Below, in pieces: positions 6,257-7,827 of a stretch of DNA of 7,827 nt. The stretch comes from JBFKUL01 sp041635755 (lineage in GTDB: Bacteria > Pseudomonadota > Gammaproteobacteria > Burkholderiales > SG8-39), in contig JBFKUL010000129.1 in assembly GCA_041635755.1 (NCBI GenBank), positions 1 through 7,827 of the forward strand. Reading direction: 5' to 3'. The stretch's first letter is position 1; each line of letters starts with the position of its first letter. Under the pieces are notes generated by a model that saw only the letters and a list, made by a program, of their open reading frames with translations, did not search any database and was not told the DNA's origin. The translations under genes and the position numbers were made by a program.

Positions 6257-6299
6257 ATGGGCTACTCGAACATCCTCGTTGTTGGCGGCGGCGGTTTTA
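6257..6299 (+). repeat. 43-bp direct repeat, copy 2 (functional gene start)
   Basis: This copy forms codons 1-14 of the intact SDR gene plus one base and continues into normal family sequence. It is separated from copy 1 by 76 bp containing the REP-like hairpin and about 32 bp of unassigned sequence (6225-6256) with ACGCGAG repeated twice, 11 bp apart. Confidence 0.95.
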
Positions 6300-7228
6300 T
6301 CGGCCGACACCTGGTTGCCGCGCTCTGCGCGCGCGGCATCGGCGTCACGGTGCCCGCCCGGCGGCGGGAGCGCGCCAAGCATCTGTTGCTGCTGCCGACG
6401 GTGCAGGTGGTCGAAACCGACGTCAACCGGCCGGGCGTGCTCGCGCGGTTGATGCGTGGCCACGACGCGGCGATCAATCTGGTCGGCGTGCTGCACAGCC
6501 GTCGCGGGCGGCCCGACGAACGCGGCCCGAACAACTATGGACCGGATTTCGCACGTGCGCATGTCGAGCTGCCGCAGGCGATTCTCGCCGCCTGCCGCGA
6601 GGCGGGCGTACGGCGCATGCTGCACATGAGCGCTTTGGGCGCGGGGCTGGGCACGCCCTCCGAGTACCTGCGTTCCAAGGGCATGGGTGAGAAGGTGGTG
6701 CTCGCGGCCGACGACATCGACGTCACGGTACTGCGGCCCTCGGTGGTGTTTGGTCCCGAGGACAACTTTCTCAATCTCTTCGCGAAGCTGACGCGCCTGT
6801 TTCCGGTCGTGCCGCTCGGTTCGCCCGGTGCGCGCTTCCAGCCGATCTACGTCGGTGACGTGGCGCAGGCGTTCATGGCCGCGCTCGACGCCCGCGAAGC
6901 GTTCGGCAAGCGCTACGACTTGTGCGGGCCGAAGGTCTATACGCTACGCGGGCTGGTCGAGCGAGTGTGCGAGATCACCGGGCGCCGACGCCTGATCGTC
7001 GGCCTCTCGGACCGGCTCTCGTACCTGCAGGCGCGGCTGCTGGAGTTCACGCCGGGTCCGCTCATGACGCGCGACAACTGGCTGTCGATGCAGGTGCCGA
7101 ATGTATGCGACTGCGCGCCGCCATTCGGCAGCGAGCCGCAGGCGCTCGAGGCCGTGGCGCGCAGCTATCTCGCGCCCGAAGGTCCCCGCGAGCGATATCG
7201 GCGGCTGCGCTGGAGGGCAAGAAGGTGA
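6257..7228 (+). CDS. NAD(P)-binding atypical SDR, complex I NDUFA9-subunit-like
   Basis: The 323-aa product is a Rossmann-fold member of the extended/atypical short-chain dehydrogenases related to mitochondrial NDUFA9. The dinucleotide loop is VVGGGGFIG, with glycines at 10, 13 and 16. An MSALGAG strand end lies at 124-130, and YLRSK (Y137, K141) sits in the SDR active-site YxxxK position. RPSVVFGPED (160-169) and QPIYVGDVA (195-203) are typical of the epimerase-like family. Bacterial homologues are annotated as NAD-dependent epimerase or NDUFA9-like protein, but their reaction is generally unknown, and no complex I genes are present here. The family often has Ser where this copy has Gly12; the truncated upstream copy keeps Ser. 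The start is the second ATG, with only a weak GGA 4 nt upstream. The gene's 3' end overlaps the GST gene by 4 bp. Confidence 0.88.
   Translation: MGYSNILVVGGGGFIGRHLVAALCARGIGVTVPARRRERAKHLLLLPTVQVVETDVNRPGVLARLMRGHDAAINLVGVLHSRRGRPDERGPNNYGPDFARAHVELPQAILAACREAGVRRMLHMSALGAGLGTPSEYLRSKGMGEKVVLAADDIDVTVLRPSVVFGPEDNFLNLFAKLTRLFPVVPLGSPGARFQPIYVGDVAQAFMAALDAREAFGKRYDLCGPKVYTLRGLVERVCEITGRRRLIVGLSDRLSYLQARLLEFTPGPLMTRDNWLSMQVPNVCDCAPPFGSEPQALEAVARSYLAPEGPRERYRRLRWRARR
7212..7216 (+). promoter_or_regulatory. Shine-Dalgarno GGAGG for the GST gene
   Basis: GGAGG at 7212-7216 lies 8 nt before GTG 7225, inside the last codons of the SDR gene. It supports the GTG start and the overlapping GTGA junction. 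Confidence 0.8.
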
Positions 7229-7827
7229 GCACGCCAACCCTGATCATCGGCAACAGGAACTACTCGTCCTGGTCGCTGCGCCCGTGGCTGGCAATGAAGC
7301 AGCTGGGGATCGCCTTTCAGGAGGTTCGGATTCCCCTGTACGGGCCGGGCTACAAGGAGGAGCTGCTGCGCTACAACCCGGCCGGCAAGGTGCCTTGTCT
7401 CATCGATGGCGCGACGCGTGTGTGGGACTCGCTCGCGATCCTCGAGTATCTCGCCGAATCGCATCGCGATCTGTGGCCGGCAGCGCCGGCAGCGCGCGCC
7501 GTGGCGCGATCGATCAGCGCCGAAATGCACTCGGGGTTCGCCGCCCTGCGCCAGAACATGCCGATGAATGTGCGCAAGCGCTTTCCGGGCAAGGGGCACA
7601 CCACCGAGGCGCTCGCAGACGTCGCGCGCGTGAAGGCCATATGGAGCGACTGCCGCGCGCGCTTCAATGGCACCGGCCCGTTTCTGTTCGGCCGCTTCTC
7701 GGCTGCAGACGCGATGTATGCGCCGGTGGTGCTGCGCTTTCGCACCTACGAGGTCGCGCTGCCCGCGGATTGCCGCGCCTACGCCGAAGCGATGCTCGCG
7801 CTGTCCGCGATGGTCGAGTGGATCGAT
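7225..7827 (+). CDS. Glutathione S-transferase family protein (3' truncated by the window edge)
   Basis: The frame runs from GTG 7225 to the edge without a stop, giving 201 residues; a complete member is usually about 220-230. The N-terminal thioredoxin-like domain begins TLIIGNRNYSSWSLRPWLAM (5-24), characteristic of a Ser-type bacterial GST subgroup; the SS at 14-15 is the likely glutathione-activating site. The cis-proline motif GKVPCL has P57, and the WDSLAILEYLAE segment has D68-S69 for glutathione binding. An all-helical C-terminal domain follows, with a partial GPFLFGRFSAADAMYAPV stretch containing the conserved N-capping/hydrophobic-staple region (SAADA). The GTGA overlap with the SDR gene implies coupled translation. 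Its physiological substrate is not deducible. In related betaproteobacteria this gene pair tends to precede cca, which would lie to the right. Confidence 0.9.
   Translation, partial: MSTPTLIIGNRNYSSWSLRPWLAMKQLGIAFQEVRIPLYGPGYKEELLRYNPAGKVPCLIDGATRVWDSLAILEYLAESHRDLWPAAPAARAVARSISAEMHSGFAALRQNMPMNVRKRFPGKGHTTEALADVARVKAIWSDCRARFNGTGPFLFGRFSAADAMYAPVVLRFRTYEVALPADCRAYAEAMLALSAMVEWID

Overview
The window is GC-rich, densely coding DNA with strong G/C third-position bias. It looks like the chromosome of a betaproteobacterium (Burkholderiales, Rhodocyclales or a related uncultured lineage). The lineage call rests on protein character and on gene order: a 5-formyltetrahydrofolate cyclo-ligase gene divergent from slt, followed by an NDUFA9-like NAD(P)-binding gene and a glutathione S-transferase gene. 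From general knowledge of such genomes I would expect cca (tRNA nucleotidyltransferase) next, beyond the right edge.

Left block (1-3388, + strand): the last ~30 codons of an unidentified gene run into ilvA (threonine ammonia-lyase, TTG start, 4-bp overlap). An enolase-superfamily gene of the mandelate-racemase subgroup follows after 5 bp, and a CCoAOMT-type O-methyltransferase after another 2 bp. The spacing implies one transcript. The last two enzymes have complete active-site motifs but no evident pathway link to isoleucine synthesis, so their substrates are open.

Middle block: a minus-strand 5-formyltetrahydrofolate cyclo-ligase gene (3414-4109) converges on the left operon across 25 bp. 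It diverges from slt (4124-6076), a periplasmic soluble lytic transglycosylase with a signal peptide, an alpha-helical superhelix and a C-terminal catalytic SLT domain. Only 14 bp separate the two start codons, so promoter elements must lie largely inside coding DNA.

Right block: 180 bp separate slt from an NDUFA9-like SDR gene (6257-7228), which overlaps a truncated GST gene (7225 to the edge) by 4 bp. The 180-bp gap is the most unusual part of the window. It holds a near-perfect 43-bp copy of the SDR gene's own first 14 codons, starting exactly at ATG. That copy breaks off into a strong imperfect palindrome resembling a REP element with a GTAG head, and the intact gene starts again 119 bp downstream. 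This looks like a duplication, insertion or recombination scar, or an assembly join of two strain haplotypes. It leaves the functional gene with a 5' leader containing a 23-codon decoy ORF and a hairpin.

I see no RNA genes, CRISPR array, phage genes or transposase, and no clear new multi-gene system. The remaining genes are mostly ordinary housekeeping or metabolic types.
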